A DNA stretch of 64,000 nt from Flavobacteriales bacterium UBA6693 (lineage in GTDB: Bacteria; Bacteroidota; Bacteroidia; Flavobacteriales; Weeksellaceae). Every line of letters starts with the position of its first letter. Position 1 is the first letter of the stretch. The position numbers and the translations under genes were made by a program. A model generated the notes under the pieces. It did not search any database and was not told where the DNA came from. It saw nothing but the letters and a program-made list of their open reading frames with translations. The stretch is from NCBI GenBank assembly GCA_002454815.1, contig DKJL01000017.1:1-64000 (forward strand), written 5' to 3'. Below are positions 15,030 to 23,519 of this stretch, piece by piece.

Positions 15030-15150
15030 CCGGAAGGTGGTGCTTCCGTAGGAGGGCAGTCGCGCTGTCCGCTGTATCTTTTGGGCGCGCAAGCGCCGCG
15101 CCCAAAAGGATGCCGCTACCATCGCGGCTATTTGGGAAGAGGTGTTCGAC
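15030..15150. repeat. GC-rich intergenic hairpin repeat (family 1, copy 1)
   Basis: On the minus strand this reads TAGCCGCGATGGTAGCGGCATCC, split here as TAGCCGCGATGG and TAGCGGCATCC, then a hairpin with CTTTTGGGCGCG and CGCGCCCAAAAG arms, then GATACAGCGGACAGCGCGAC. Related copies occur at about 15240, 16470, 36590 and 39460. I associate this family with flavobacterial intergenic regions. The function is unknown. Confidence 0.7.
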
Positions 15151-15237
15151 TCGGTAGCAGTAAAATGCCGCACATAAAAGGTTATCCATTTGTTCGATGG
15201 CAGTTATCCCCTTTCAAAAAACAAACTTTCCTGCCAA

Positions 15238-15350
15238 AATAGCCCGGATTGAACGGCCTGTCTGAGCTCTGCCGCGCCGGCTACAGGCCGGCGCGGCAAG
15301 CGAGTAGTGAAAGCCGGACTGACCTGCGGAAAAGCGTACAGGTTCTGCTC
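15238..15350. repeat. GC-rich intergenic hairpin repeat (family 1, copy 2)
   Basis: On the plus strand it begins AGCCCGGATTGAACGGCC, has a hairpin with GCCGCGCCGGC and GCCGGCGCGGC arms, and ends with GTGAAAGCCGGACTGACCTG. Together with copy 1 it fills most of the 585-bp gap between the ATL gene and the deoxyhypusine synthase-like gene. No gene is seen in that gap. Confidence 0.65.
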
Positions 15351-15408
15351 CTAAATAAATATATCCACAAAGAAGAAGAGCCGGTGATCCTCTCCTGCCA
15401 CTAAAAAA

Positions 15409-15436
15409 AATCGCCCTCCCAAATGGGAAAGGCGAT
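15409..15436 (-). terminator. terminator after the deoxyhypusine synthase-like gene
   Basis: ATCGCC and GGCGAT, each followed inward by CCC/GGG pairing around an AAAT loop, form the stem. The A run on the left gives the U tract on the minus strand. Confidence 0.8.
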
Positions 15437-15457
15437 GATATCAGGCAAAAGTTGTTT

Positions 15458-16432
15458 TTAGGAATTCTCCAGAATATAAGAGAACATCAGCGGAGCACAA
15501 ATCGTGGCATCGCTTTCCACAATATATTTCGGGGTGTTGATGTCCAATTTGCCCCACGTGATTTTTTCGTTTGGCACGGCACCGGAGTACGATCCATAAG
15601 ACGTGGTAGAATCTGAAATCTGGCAGAAATATGACCAGAACGGTGTGTCCGTCATTTCCAGATCCTGGTACAGCATCGGCACCACGCAGATCGGGAAGTC
15701 GCCGGCAATACCGCCGCCTACCTGGAAGAAGCCAATTCCTTTGCCGCCCGAATTTTTCGGATACCAGTCGGCCAGGAACATCATGTATTCAATACCGGAT
15801 TTCATAGTGGAAGGTTTTAGTTCACCTTTGATGCAATAGCTGGAAAAAATATTTCCCATGGTGGAATCTTCCCAACCCGGAACAACGATCGGCAGATTTT
15901 TCTCCGCTGCCGCCAGCATCCACGAGTTTTCTTTTGGGATTTCGTAATACTGCTCCAGCACGCCGGAAAGCAGCATTTTGTACATATATTCGTGTGGGAA
16001 ATAGCGTTCGCCTTTGGCTTCCGCATCTTTCCAGATTTCTACGATATGCTGTTGCAGGCGACGGAACGCTTCCTCCTCGGGGATGCAGGTATCCGTCACG
16101 CGGTTCAGGCCTTTTTCCAGCAGATCCCATTCCTCCTGCGGCGTCAGGTCACGGTAATTCGGCACACGCACGTAATGCGAATGCGCTACCAGGTTCATCA
16201 GATCTTCTTCGAGATTCGCGCCCGTACAGGAAATAATATCCACTTTATCCTGACGGATCATTTCGGCCAATACTTTACCGATTTCTGCGGTCGACATTGC
16301 GCCGGCCAGCGTAATCATCATTTTGCCACCATCTTTCAGGTGTGCCACATAGCCTTTGGAAGCGTCCACCAACGCGGCGGAATTGAAGTGCAGATAATAT
16401 TTTTCGATAAATTCGGTGATCGGTTTATTCAT
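15458..16432 (-). CDS. deoxyhypusine synthase family protein
   Basis: This 324-residue protein belongs to the NAD-dependent deoxyhypusine synthase fold family. It has MMITLAGAMSTAEIG near the N-terminus, DIISCTGANLEED for NAD binding, VPGWEDSTMGN in the middle, and ITWGKLD with the Lys expected to form the enzyme-intermediate adduct. Bacteria have no eIF5A, so bacterial members act on small polyamine substrates, for example in homospermidine-like or agmatine-linked reactions. The exact reaction cannot be read here. An agmatinase at the right end of the window would fit an agmatine or spermidine pathway but is far away. It stands alone on the minus strand. Confidence 0.88.
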   Translation of the reverse strand: MNKPITEFIEKYYLHFNSAALVDASKGYVAHLKDGGKMMITLAGAMSTAEIGKVLAEMIRQDKVDIISCTGANLEEDLMNLVAHSHYVRVPNYRDLTPQEEWDLLEKGLNRVTDTCIPEEEAFRRLQQHIVEIWKDAEAKGERYFPHEYMYKMLLSGVLEQYYEIPKENSWMLAAAEKNLPIVVPGWEDSTMGNIFSSYCIKGELKPSTMKSGIEYMMFLADWYPKNSGGKGIGFFQVGGGIAGDFPICVVPMLYQDLEMTDTPFWSYFCQISDSTTSYGSYSGAVPNEKITWGKLDINTPKYIVESDATICAPLMFSYILENS

Positions 16433-16469
16433 AACTTTTTTGTTTGTGCAAAGATAGGGATTTTAAAGA

Positions 16470-16640
16470 ATTTTAAGGAGCGCGCAGGGTTGGCCACTGT
16501 CCGGAACTCCGGTCGCGCTGTACGCTGTATCCCTCCGTCGCGCTGTGGCGCTCCTGCGGGGATGCCGCTTCCATCACGGCTAGGAATAAAGGTCCCGGTG
16601 TTTCAGAAAGGTCGGGTGGGACGCCAACGGTTATTCACTT
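16470..16640. repeat. GC-rich intergenic hairpin repeat (family 1, copy 3)
   Basis: On the minus strand this reads TAGCCGTGATGGAAGCGGC, then ATCC, a GC-rich stem around GGAGCGCCACAGCGCGAC, and then GGATACAGCGTACAGCGCGAC. A unit-specific tail follows (GGCCAACC side). It accounts for most of the gap upstream of the deoxyhypusine synthase-like gene. Confidence 0.6.
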
Positions 16641-16724
16641 GAAGGCCGAATCTCTATTTTTCTCCGCACTTATTTTTATTGAATGTTTTCGGTATCAATT
16701 CCGCAAGCAGAGTTGTCTTATTTG

Positions 16725-16760
16725 AGAAAAAAGCCGCGGCGCCCTTCGGGCGCCGCGGCA
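16725..16760 (-). terminator. strong terminator after the outer membrane protein gene
   Basis: GCCGCGGCGCCC (16733-16744) and GGGCGCCGCGGC (16748-16759) form a perfect 12-bp GC stem with a TTC loop. The A run at its left gives a U tract on the minus strand. Confidence 0.88.
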
Positions 16761-16783
16761 AAGCAATACACTTATTTTCTTTT

Positions 16784-17431
16784 TTAAAAACGGAACGCGG
16801 CTCCAAGGTTAAGACCCACTCTTGCAAGACCTTCTTTTTCATTCTCACCAAGATTCGTTCGTTTATTGCCCACTTTTAAATTAGACAGTGTGCCGGCCGT
16901 GAAGTTTAATTTTGGCCCGATCATGAACGATGGATTGATCGCGTACATATAGCCAATGTCACCGGACAATCCGACGTTGGATCCAGTGATTTCCGCGCCG
17001 CCCAGACGGCTTTTGTAACTGATCAGCCCCAGCGCCAGTTCATAGAATAATTTGTGGGGTGTTTCCTCACCAAAATTGGAGTACAGCAACGATGGTCCTA
17101 CGAAAAGAATTTGGTCTTTGGCGACGGTCTCGAGCGAGTAGACGTATTGATTTTCCGTTGTCATGGTGATCGATCCGTTCGCGGAAGCGGTGTACAGATT
17201 AAATTTGGCACCCAGTCCCAGTGTGCTGTTCACGGGATAGTAAGCGGCCAGATCGTACGTCATACCGGTTTTCAGCTGCTTCAAGAAATCACGGCTGTTT
17301 TGCGGGAGGTTATCCGGCAACTCGGCGACACGCCAGGCGTAACCAATACTTGGCATAATTGTGATTTTTTTCTGAGCAATAAACGAGACTGGCAGCAAAG
17401 CCAACAAAAGAAGTAAAGATTTGTTTTTCAT
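16784..17431 (-). CDS. predicted outer membrane beta-barrel protein
   Basis: This 215-residue protein starts at 17431 (MKNKSLLLLLALLPVSF), giving a clean signal peptide cut after FIAQ. An in-frame ATG 15 bases earlier adds only MRKIS. The mature part alternates polar and hydrophobic residues in strands with aromatic ends, and finishes in GLNLGAAFRF, a C-terminal Phe typical of barrels that use the BAM machinery. An eight-stranded barrel is likely. No specific function can be assigned. It lies 23 bp downstream of arfB in the same direction, so it may be read from the menE-arfB transcript. Confidence 0.75.
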   Translation of the reverse strand: MKNKSLLLLLALLPVSFIAQKKITIMPSIGYAWRVAELPDNLPQNSRDFLKQLKTGMTYDLAAYYPVNSTLGLGAKFNLYTASANGSITMTTENQYVYSLETVAKDQILFVGPSLLYSNFGEETPHKLFYELALGLISYKSRLGGAEITGSNVGLSGDIGYMYAINPSFMIGPKLNFTAGTLSNLKVGNKRTNLGENEKEGLARVGLNLGAAFRF

Positions 17432-17454
17432 TGAAATTTTTCTCAAATATATTT

Positions 17455-17847
17455 CTAAAATCTGAATCTTCGATGTTCTTTTTTTTCAGAAAGCTGCTTT
17501 TTTGCTTGTATTCTTTTTTCGATTTTCGATTTCGAAGGTTTCGTCGGCTTTCTGTGTTTGGGAATGAATAAAGCTTTTTCTACAAGGTCCAGAATTCTTT
17601 CCGTCGCGGTCTTTTTATTTTGCAGCTGGGTGCGGCTTTCCGACGCAGTAAGTTGCAGTATGCCGTCAGCGTTGATACGGTTTTTGAGCTTTTCAAAAAT
17701 CATTTCTTTTGCTTCGATGGAGAAACATTCGCTTTCACGAACGTTCCACATCACAGTGACTGCAGTTTCAACTTTGTTCACGTTTTGCCCGCCGGCGCCG
17801 CTGCTGCGTGATGTTTTGTACGTGAGTTCCTTCGAGAAGTCTTTCAT
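17455..17847 (-). CDS. arfB: ArfB, alternative ribosome rescue peptidyl-tRNA hydrolase
   Basis: ArfB (YaeJ) frees ribosomes stalled on mRNAs without a stop codon by hydrolysing peptidyl-tRNA. The 130-residue protein has the catalytic loop GAGGQNVNKVET near residues 17-28, with the GGQ motif. It ends in the basic tail PSKSKIEKRIQAKKQLSEKKEHRRFRF region, which enters the empty mRNA channel. Its ATG overlaps the menE stop as ATGA, which indicates translational coupling. Confidence 0.93.
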   Translation of the reverse strand: MKDFSKELTYKTSRSSGAGGQNVNKVETAVTVMWNVRESECFSIEAKEMIFEKLKNRINADGILQLTASESRTQLQNKKTATERILDLVEKALFIPKHRKPTKPSKSKIEKRIQAKKQLSEKKEHRRFRF

Positions 17848-18869
17848 AGCTTTTCGTTGTTAATTAATGCCGTCAGTGCTGCGCGGTTTATTTTACCATT
17901 CGGCGTTCGGGGAAAATCATCCAGAAAAATGATCTGTTTGGGCGCATGGTTTTTGGTTGGATACGGTATTCTGTGCAATACTTCTTTCAAAGCTGCATCT
18001 TCTGTGCCTTCAACGGCAAGCACCAATTTCTTACCAAGCAATTCATCGTTGAGACCAAGAAACGCCACTTCATTTGGAATTTTCTTTTTCACCAGCGACT
18101 CCAACTGCTCGGGAAAAAGTTTGAGACCTGCTGAGTTAATGACGTTATCGATTCTGCCGATATAACGGAAAGAGCTGGGAGTCGTCAGTTCAACAAGATC
18201 GTTCGTTATGAGTAATTCCCCGTTAAGTTCGGGTGCAAAAATCTGCAGACAACCGCGACGGTCTGTCGAAATTTCGATATTTTTCAACGTGGTGAATGCT
18301 TCTGCGGCCGAAGGATAAATTTCTTTTAGAGCAATGTGTGACAGCGTCTCTGACATTCCGTACGTTTCGTAAATACGGTTCTCCGCGCCGGATAAAGTTG
18401 CGTGAATTTTTTCTTTTAAATTTTCTGAAACAGCAGCTCCACCGATAATAAGTTTTCTGATAAGATGTAGCTGACCCAACGAATTTTCCACCTGCAAAGG
18501 AGTCATGGCGCAGAAGTCAATATTGGCGGTAAGTTTTGCCAGCGGTTGCGCGGTGGGCGGCGCCAGGGATAATATGAGTTTTCTTTCGATGGCGCGCACG
18601 ATCATCATCTTTCCCGAAATATATTCAATGGGTAAACATAATATGGCGCTATTTCCTTCTTTTAAGTTTAAAAAGTCGCAGGTCATGCGGGCGGAATGGC
18701 GCATCCGTTCTTTTTCGATCTCAAACTTTTTCGGTGTGCCGGTGGAGCCTGAAGTCTGCACTTCTACCGTAGCGCTGCCGCTGTGCCACTCATCCAAAAA
18801 GCGGATGACCTTTTGCTCGAACTGAGTTGCCGGGGCGGGAATCTCATTTTTGTAAAAATCAATTTTCAT
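17844..18869 (-). CDS. menE: O-succinylbenzoate-CoA ligase (MenE-like acyl-CoA synthetase)
   Basis: MenE activates O-succinylbenzoate with CoA in menaquinone synthesis. The 341-residue protein has the AMP-binding signature TSGSTGTPKKF near residues 41-51, an ETYGMSETLSH motif and the C-terminal Lys region TPNGKINR. It is shorter than classical MenE proteins because the N-terminal part is reduced, which is common in flavobacteria. The ATG at 18869 is chosen because a longer frame runs into a GC-rich intergenic repeat. It overlaps arfB by four bases. Assignment within the superfamily rests on size and group and is not certain. Confidence 0.8.
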   Translation of the reverse strand: MKIDFYKNEIPAPATQFEQKVIRFLDEWHSGSATVEVQTSGSTGTPKKFEIEKERMRHSARMTCDFLNLKEGNSAILCLPIEYISGKMMIVRAIERKLILSLAPPTAQPLAKLTANIDFCAMTPLQVENSLGQLHLIRKLIIGGAAVSENLKEKIHATLSGAENRIYETYGMSETLSHIALKEIYPSAAEAFTTLKNIEISTDRRGCLQIFAPELNGELLITNDLVELTTPSSFRYIGRIDNVINSAGLKLFPEQLESLVKKKIPNEVAFLGLNDELLGKKLVLAVEGTEDAALKEVLHRIPYPTKNHAPKQIIFLDDFPRTPNGKINRAALTALINNEKL

Positions 18870-18894
18870 ACGGAGGTCGACTTTTTTTGGTGCG

Positions 18895-19018
18895 CGAAAT
18901 ATGCGTGAGGGCGGAGGCGGAAATCCTTTTGGGCGGCGGGCTTTAGCCCGCCGCCCAAAAGATTGGGAGCCGCAGACCGACCCGGGCCCTGGCATAAGCA
19001 AGGCGAGGGGCACGCCCA
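18895..19018. repeat. GC-rich intergenic hairpin repeat (family 2)
   Basis: A perfect 17-bp inverted repeat (18926-18942 with 18945-18961, loop TT) shares the CTTTTGGGCG core with family 1. It is followed by a unit that reads GGGCGTGCCCCTCGCC on the minus strand. It fills the whole menE-argS gap. Such a hairpin could also act as a terminator or mRNA-stabilising end for argS. Confidence 0.65.
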
Positions 19019-19022
19019 AAAA

Positions 19023-20783
19023 TTACATACGGTTCACGGTGCTTATACCCAATAAATGCAGTCCGCTCTGAATGGTCTTCGCTGTAAGTTCGGAAAGCTG
19101 GAGCCGGAAATTGCGCGCATCTTCGTTATCCTGATTCAGAATAGGATTATTTTGGTAAAAAGAATTGTAGGCTTTAACGACGTCGTAAATATAATTGGCG
19201 ATCAGCGCCGGCGAAAGAGTTTCGGCAGCGCGGGCAATAATATCCCGATAATTCGAGAGGTGCATGATGAGCTCTTTCTCAGAATCGTTTAATTCGTACT
19301 CTGCGTTGGCCGCAGAAAAATGCTCTGCTTTGGCGAGCAGCGACTGGATCCTTGCGTAGGTGTACTGGATGAAAGGACCGGTATTGCCGGCAAAATCGAT
19401 GCTTTCCGCCGGATTAAACAACATTTTTTTGCGCGGATCTACTTTGAGCATAAAATATTTGAGCGCGCCCATACCAACGATTTCGTATGATTTTTCTTTT
19501 TCTTCGTCGGATAAATTTTCGAGTTTGCCGAGTTCCTGTGCTTTGTTTTTTGCCGTTTCGTACATTTCCTGCATCAGTTCGTCTGCATCGACCACCGTTC
19601 CTTCGCGTGATTTCATCTTACCGGCAGGTAATTCCACCATGCCGTAAGAAAGATGGTACAGTTGATCTGCCCATCGGTAGCCAAGTTTCTTCAGTATTTT
19701 GAAAAGCACATCAAAGTGGTAATCCTGCTCGTTGCCGACCGTGTAGATGAGTTTGCGAATTTTGTTTTCATTAAATCGCTGAACTGCTGTGCCGAGATCC
19801 TGTGTCATATACACAGAAGTCCCATCGCCTCGCAACAAAAGTTTATGATCCAAGCCTTCATCGGACAGGTCGCACCAAACGGACCCGTCCTCTTTTTGAT
19901 AGAGCACTCCATTAACGAGACCTTGCTGGATGAGGTCTTTGCCGAGCAGGTAAGTTTCGCTTTCGTATTGTACCTGATCGAATTCTACACCCAGCCTTTT
20001 ATAAGTTTCGGCAAAACCCGCGTACACCCAGCTGTTCATCTCACTCCAAAGTTGGCGTACGGCGGGATCATTTTTTTCCCAGTCCAACAGCATTTTCTGG
20101 GCTTCTTGAATAATGGGAGCCTGTTTTTTGGCAGTTTCTTCATCAGAGCCGCCCGCCATGAGTTCGGCGATTTCGTTTTTATATTGTTTGTCGAAGGCGA
20201 CGTAATAGTTGCCCACAAGTTTATCGCCTTTCAGTCCTGTACTTTCCGGCGTTTCGTTGAGACCGGATTGTTGCCAGGCGAGCATGGATTTGCAGATGTG
20301 GATGCCGCGGTCGTTGATGATTTGTGTTTTTATTACGTCGTAACCGTCTGCGTCGAGAATTTGGGCAACCGAATAGCCGAGCAGATTATTGCGCACATGT
20401 CCGAGGTGTAAAGGTTTATTGGTATTCGGCGATGAATACTCGATCATAACGGTTTGGTTTCGACTGTCTCGCCGGCCGAAATTCTTTGTTAAACCAGTGA
20501 AGGTTTCGAGGAAGAAGTTGTTTTTTATTTTAAGGTTCAGAAATCCTTTTACGACATGGTAACTTTCTGTAAAATCTGACATGGTCATGAAGGCATCACC
20601 AAGTTCCATCGCGATCGTGTCCGGGCTTTTCTTCAAAACTTTAACGATAGGGAATGTAACGATGGTAAAATCGCCCTCGAAACCGGTTTTGTTCTGCTGG
20701 ACCTCTAAAGACTGGTCGGAAATTTGGAAAACATTGTGCAGTATGTCACTGAGTTTATCTTGAATGAGGTCTTTGATATTCAT
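19023..20783 (-). CDS. argS: arginyl-tRNA synthetase
   Basis: ArgS charges tRNA-Arg. The 586-residue protein has the N-terminal additional domain that binds the tRNA D-loop (residues 1-85). The class I signature is PLHLGHVRNN, and the KMSKS equivalent is GKMKSREGTVV. The C-terminal anticodon-binding helices end in GISTVNRM. The first 84 codons and about 35 bp of upstream DNA recur at 27320-27620 as a truncated copy between the two susCD operons. The intact gene lies just beyond the left edge of that duplicated block. Confidence 0.97.
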   Translation of the reverse strand: MNIKDLIQDKLSDILHNVFQISDQSLEVQQNKTGFEGDFTIVTFPIVKVLKKSPDTIAMELGDAFMTMSDFTESYHVVKGFLNLKIKNNFFLETFTGLTKNFGRRDSRNQTVMIEYSSPNTNKPLHLGHVRNNLLGYSVAQILDADGYDVIKTQIINDRGIHICKSMLAWQQSGLNETPESTGLKGDKLVGNYYVAFDKQYKNEIAELMAGGSDEETAKKQAPIIQEAQKMLLDWEKNDPAVRQLWSEMNSWVYAGFAETYKRLGVEFDQVQYESETYLLGKDLIQQGLVNGVLYQKEDGSVWCDLSDEGLDHKLLLRGDGTSVYMTQDLGTAVQRFNENKIRKLIYTVGNEQDYHFDVLFKILKKLGYRWADQLYHLSYGMVELPAGKMKSREGTVVDADELMQEMYETAKNKAQELGKLENLSDEEKEKSYEIVGMGALKYFMLKVDPRKKMLFNPAESIDFAGNTGPFIQYTYARIQSLLAKAEHFSAANAEYELNDSEKELIMHLSNYRDIIARAAETLSPALIANYIYDVVKAYNSFYQNNPILNQDNEDARNFRLQLSELTAKTIQSGLHLLGISTVNRM

Positions 20784-20816
20784 AGTTAGATTTTGATAGA
20801 CAAATATACAGAAATA

Positions 20817-20860
20817 AAAAAACCACCCGATTGTTTATGATGATCAGATGGTTTTATCCT
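20817..20860 (-). terminator. possible terminator between the secreted protein gene and argS
   Basis: AAAACCA and TGGTTTT flank a longer imperfect loop, with an A run on the left. The same position relative to the argS copy holds the susD terminator at 27617-27642, so the two are probably homologous. Confidence 0.5.
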
Positions 20861-20962
20861 AACTTTCCGCAACTGAATTTTGAATTTATTAGCCAAATAA
20901 AAGGCGAACTGAATTCTGCAGGCGTTAGTATACGTAAGCTATTTTCCCTCGGCCGCTATGAT

Positions 20963-21679
20963 TTACTGCAGACATTTCGCAAAATCCTTGACGGAAGATT
21001 CTTTGGTAAGATCTAAATTTGTTTTTTTCCAACAGGATTTAATTGCGTCCTTTTTTTCGGGGTGTGCAGCGATTAGGTTATTTGCCTTTTTATCAAGCTG
21101 TATAAATTCGGCACTCTGCTCTTTTTTTAAAAAGTAAGTGGGAGAAAGTTTTACGAATCTGTTTGGCGACGAGATCTCAAGTGTTGTTCTTGCCTCTTTA
21201 CCTTTTTTAAAAATAACAGTTTCTTTTTTTAAAAGTGAGTAGTCGCTTCCCCGGTCAACAAGGAAAAGATAGCCTGTTTTTCTCTCTTTGTCGAAATTAT
21301 ATTCCACTAGAATAACTTTTTCATTTTTGTCTGTGAATGTTAGCTCGTTAAAAGTTGGATCTTTTTTCAATGCAAATACTTCGTTTTCTTTCTTTACTTC
21401 CATTTCATCCCGAAATGCGTCGTATCGTACAGGCCAAACGCCACTGATCTCTATAATTTTTGCAGTTCTGTATTGTGGATCAATAAAAACCGATCCGTCA
21501 ACATCTGAATCTAGGACACTCGGTGATTTTGTGCGCAGGAGCTGTCCTAATTCATTAACTAGACCGTTGGCAACCCTGTCGGAAATGCCGGAATTTCCGC
21601 TTACTGAATTTATGTCGCCAAACTGAGCAAAAGCATAAGTTGAGAGAAGCAGTAAGACGCAGCTGATTGATTTTTTCAT
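20963..21679 (-). CDS. secreted protein of unknown function
   Basis: This 238-residue protein has a signal peptide (MKKSISCVLLLLSTYAFAQ). I do not recognise a domain. The mature part carries a Lys-rich segment after about residue 165 and two Cys near the C-terminus (KSCWKK and FAKCLQ) that could form a disulfide in the periplasm. It lies between susD and argS on the minus strand and has no counterpart at the same position in the second susCD copy, so it was inserted in one copy or lost from the other. Confidence 0.7.
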   Translation of the reverse strand: MKKSISCVLLLLSTYAFAQFGDINSVSGNSGISDRVANGLVNELGQLLRTKSPSVLDSDVDGSVFIDPQYRTAKIIEISGVWPVRYDAFRDEMEVKKENEVFALKKDPTFNELTFTDKNEKVILVEYNFDKERKTGYLFLVDRGSDYSLLKKETVIFKKGKEARTTLEISSPNRFVKLSPTYFLKKEQSAEFIQLDKKANNLIAAHPEKKDAIKSCWKKTNLDLTKESSVKDFAKCLQ

Positions 21680-21856
21680 TTTCTATAATTTATGTAGTAC
21701 GTTAATATCATTACTCGCCGTATCCGTGTAAGTTCAAAAAATTACGCATGCCTACCGTACGAGTTGAAGGAGGCGACCTTCAATCGGTTTTCGATTTTAT
21801 TTTACGTTAATCACAATTCTTGGAGAGCTCCGTTATTTTTCTACCTTACTTTAAAT

Positions 21857-21898
21857 AAAAACGAGTAGACATTTACACTGTAAAGCTACCCGTTTTCT
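21857..21898 (-). terminator. terminator after the first susD
   Basis: AAAACGAGTAG and CTACCCGTTTT form an imperfect stem around a 17-base loop. A residues at the left supply U residues on the minus strand. Confidence 0.6.
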
Positions 21899-21931
21899 TA
21901 AAAATTATTTAATTCTCCAATAGAATATTTA

Positions 21932-23506
21932 CTATTTATACCAAAACGGTGTAAATTCATTGATGACAAACGCGTCATCTCCTGTCATTACAGGCACATT
22001 AGCGGCATTTGCAGAATATTCAGATCCCGGATATACCAATCGATATGGTTTGTTTGGTTTCGTGGCAGTAACCGCCAGTGGTGTTTCAGGATAACCTGTT
22101 TTTCTGTAATTAATGTATGTTTCCATGGCATTATAATTTGTCAGCGCTATCCACCGCTGGTATTGGATGGCTGCAATCTGCATATTTCTGTCAGCAGACC
22201 AGCCGACCATAGGTTTACCGGAAATTGCTGCTAAATACGCTGTAGCCTGTTCTGGGGTTAAGCCGTCGAAAGCGAATGAGGCTTTCACCGCATTCTCGAA
22301 ATGCATTTCGCCTCCGGCGAAGCTCCCTGGGAAATACACTGCGGCTTCTGCCTGAAGCAGTTCGCTTTCGGCTAACATTAATACCGTTCCATCGGCAGAA
22401 GAACCTGTTGCTGCATCTTTGATAAAAATACCGCCAAAGCCGGAAAAACTTCCATTGGTTCTCTTCGTGCCGTTCGAACAGTCATCTGTCGCTTTAGGAG
22501 CACCCTGCACAAGACCGAAGTAACCGACCGTACCTGTACAGTATTCCTTAGAGGTAGCAAACAAGAACCCGACACGTGGATCATAAACACCCGCTGTGGG
22601 TTTGGTTGCATCACCTTTAAGTGATTGTACGATATGATCTGACGCGCGGTAAAGGAAGTAACCGCCTGTATTATTACCGCCTGACGCAGTATAGCGGCCG
22701 AAAGCTCTGTAAAGTGGGTTCTGGCTGTCACTGGAAGAAGAGTTATAACCGGGCTGGATATTTACATTGGCTGTAACAAAAGGTCCTCCAGAAATTTTTG
22801 ATACGATGTCATTCCTCAAAGAAATTCCTGTTGCATCAGTAGTGTCGGACATTCTCACTGCGAATTTGAGTAAAACAGTATTGGCCATTTTAGTCCAATC
22901 TGCCATCTTTCCTTTCAACATCACATCCTCCGTAGCGGTAACCGCAAATTCGGGTTTCCCTGCCGCGGCATCGATAAGTGCTTTACTGTCATATAATTCC
23001 TGGACCAAAGCGGCATAGATGTCCGCATCATTGTCATATTTGGGCGTTACATTATCTACTCCTTTGAATGCTTCACTGTAAGGAACATCGCCGTAAAGAT
23101 CCACAATATACTGCATGTAGTATGCCTTCATAATTTTTGCGATGGCAACGTGGTTTGGTGTCTTCGCAGCCTGATCAGAATCAATAATTTCCTGATACCT
23201 GGCGATTGCTCTGTACATATCTGCCCAAATCCCACTATAGAAGCCGGAAGTAATCGCTAAGTTGGTTTCAATTGTCGCCGGGTTACCATACTGATAGATG
23301 TTCCCACTCCAGGAATTCATCCAGATGTTACCAAGAGCATTCATGGTACTTGCCTGTACGGCATAACTTGATACCTGTGCGGCAGCTAGTCTTTGCTTTA
23401 CCGGTACAGTAGACTCTAAAGGTTGGTTGGGCGAAATGTTATCATCTAGACGACAAGACGTCAATGCCAAAAGACCAACAAGGGAGGTTATTATATACTT
23501 TTTCAT
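21932..23506 (-). CDS. SusD/RagB-like outer membrane lipoprotein (copy 1)
   Basis: SusD-like lipoproteins cap the SusC porin and bind the substrate at the cell surface. The 524-residue protein has a lipoprotein signal (MKKYIITSLVGLLALTSC), followed by repeated helical motifs. AIARYQEII, VAIAKIMKAYYMQYIVDLYGDVPYSEAF fits the SusD-like_2 group (often tied to peptides or other non-glycan substrates). LAESELLQAEAAVYF is the conserved late motif. It starts 13 bp after the susC stop and is the second gene of a two-gene operon. The ligand cannot be told from the sequence. Confidence 0.93.
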   Translation of the reverse strand: MKKYIITSLVGLLALTSCRLDDNISPNQPLESTVPVKQRLAAAQVSSYAVQASTMNALGNIWMNSWSGNIYQYGNPATIETNLAITSGFYSGIWADMYRAIARYQEIIDSDQAAKTPNHVAIAKIMKAYYMQYIVDLYGDVPYSEAFKGVDNVTPKYDNDADIYAALVQELYDSKALIDAAAGKPEFAVTATEDVMLKGKMADWTKMANTVLLKFAVRMSDTTDATGISLRNDIVSKISGGPFVTANVNIQPGYNSSSSDSQNPLYRAFGRYTASGGNNTGGYFLYRASDHIVQSLKGDATKPTAGVYDPRVGFLFATSKEYCTGTVGYFGLVQGAPKATDDCSNGTKRTNGSFSGFGGIFIKDAATGSSADGTVLMLAESELLQAEAAVYFPGSFAGGEMHFENAVKASFAFDGLTPEQATAYLAAISGKPMVGWSADRNMQIAAIQYQRWIALTNYNAMETYINYRKTGYPETPLAVTATKPNKPYRLVYPGSEYSANAANVPVMTGDDAFVINEFTPFWYK

Positions 23507-23519
23507 TGTTTAAGATAAA

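Noticed and set aside
18870..19019. 50-codon N-terminal extension of menE
   Set aside because: The extension is translated intergenic repeat DNA, and the ATG at 18869 gives the family start.
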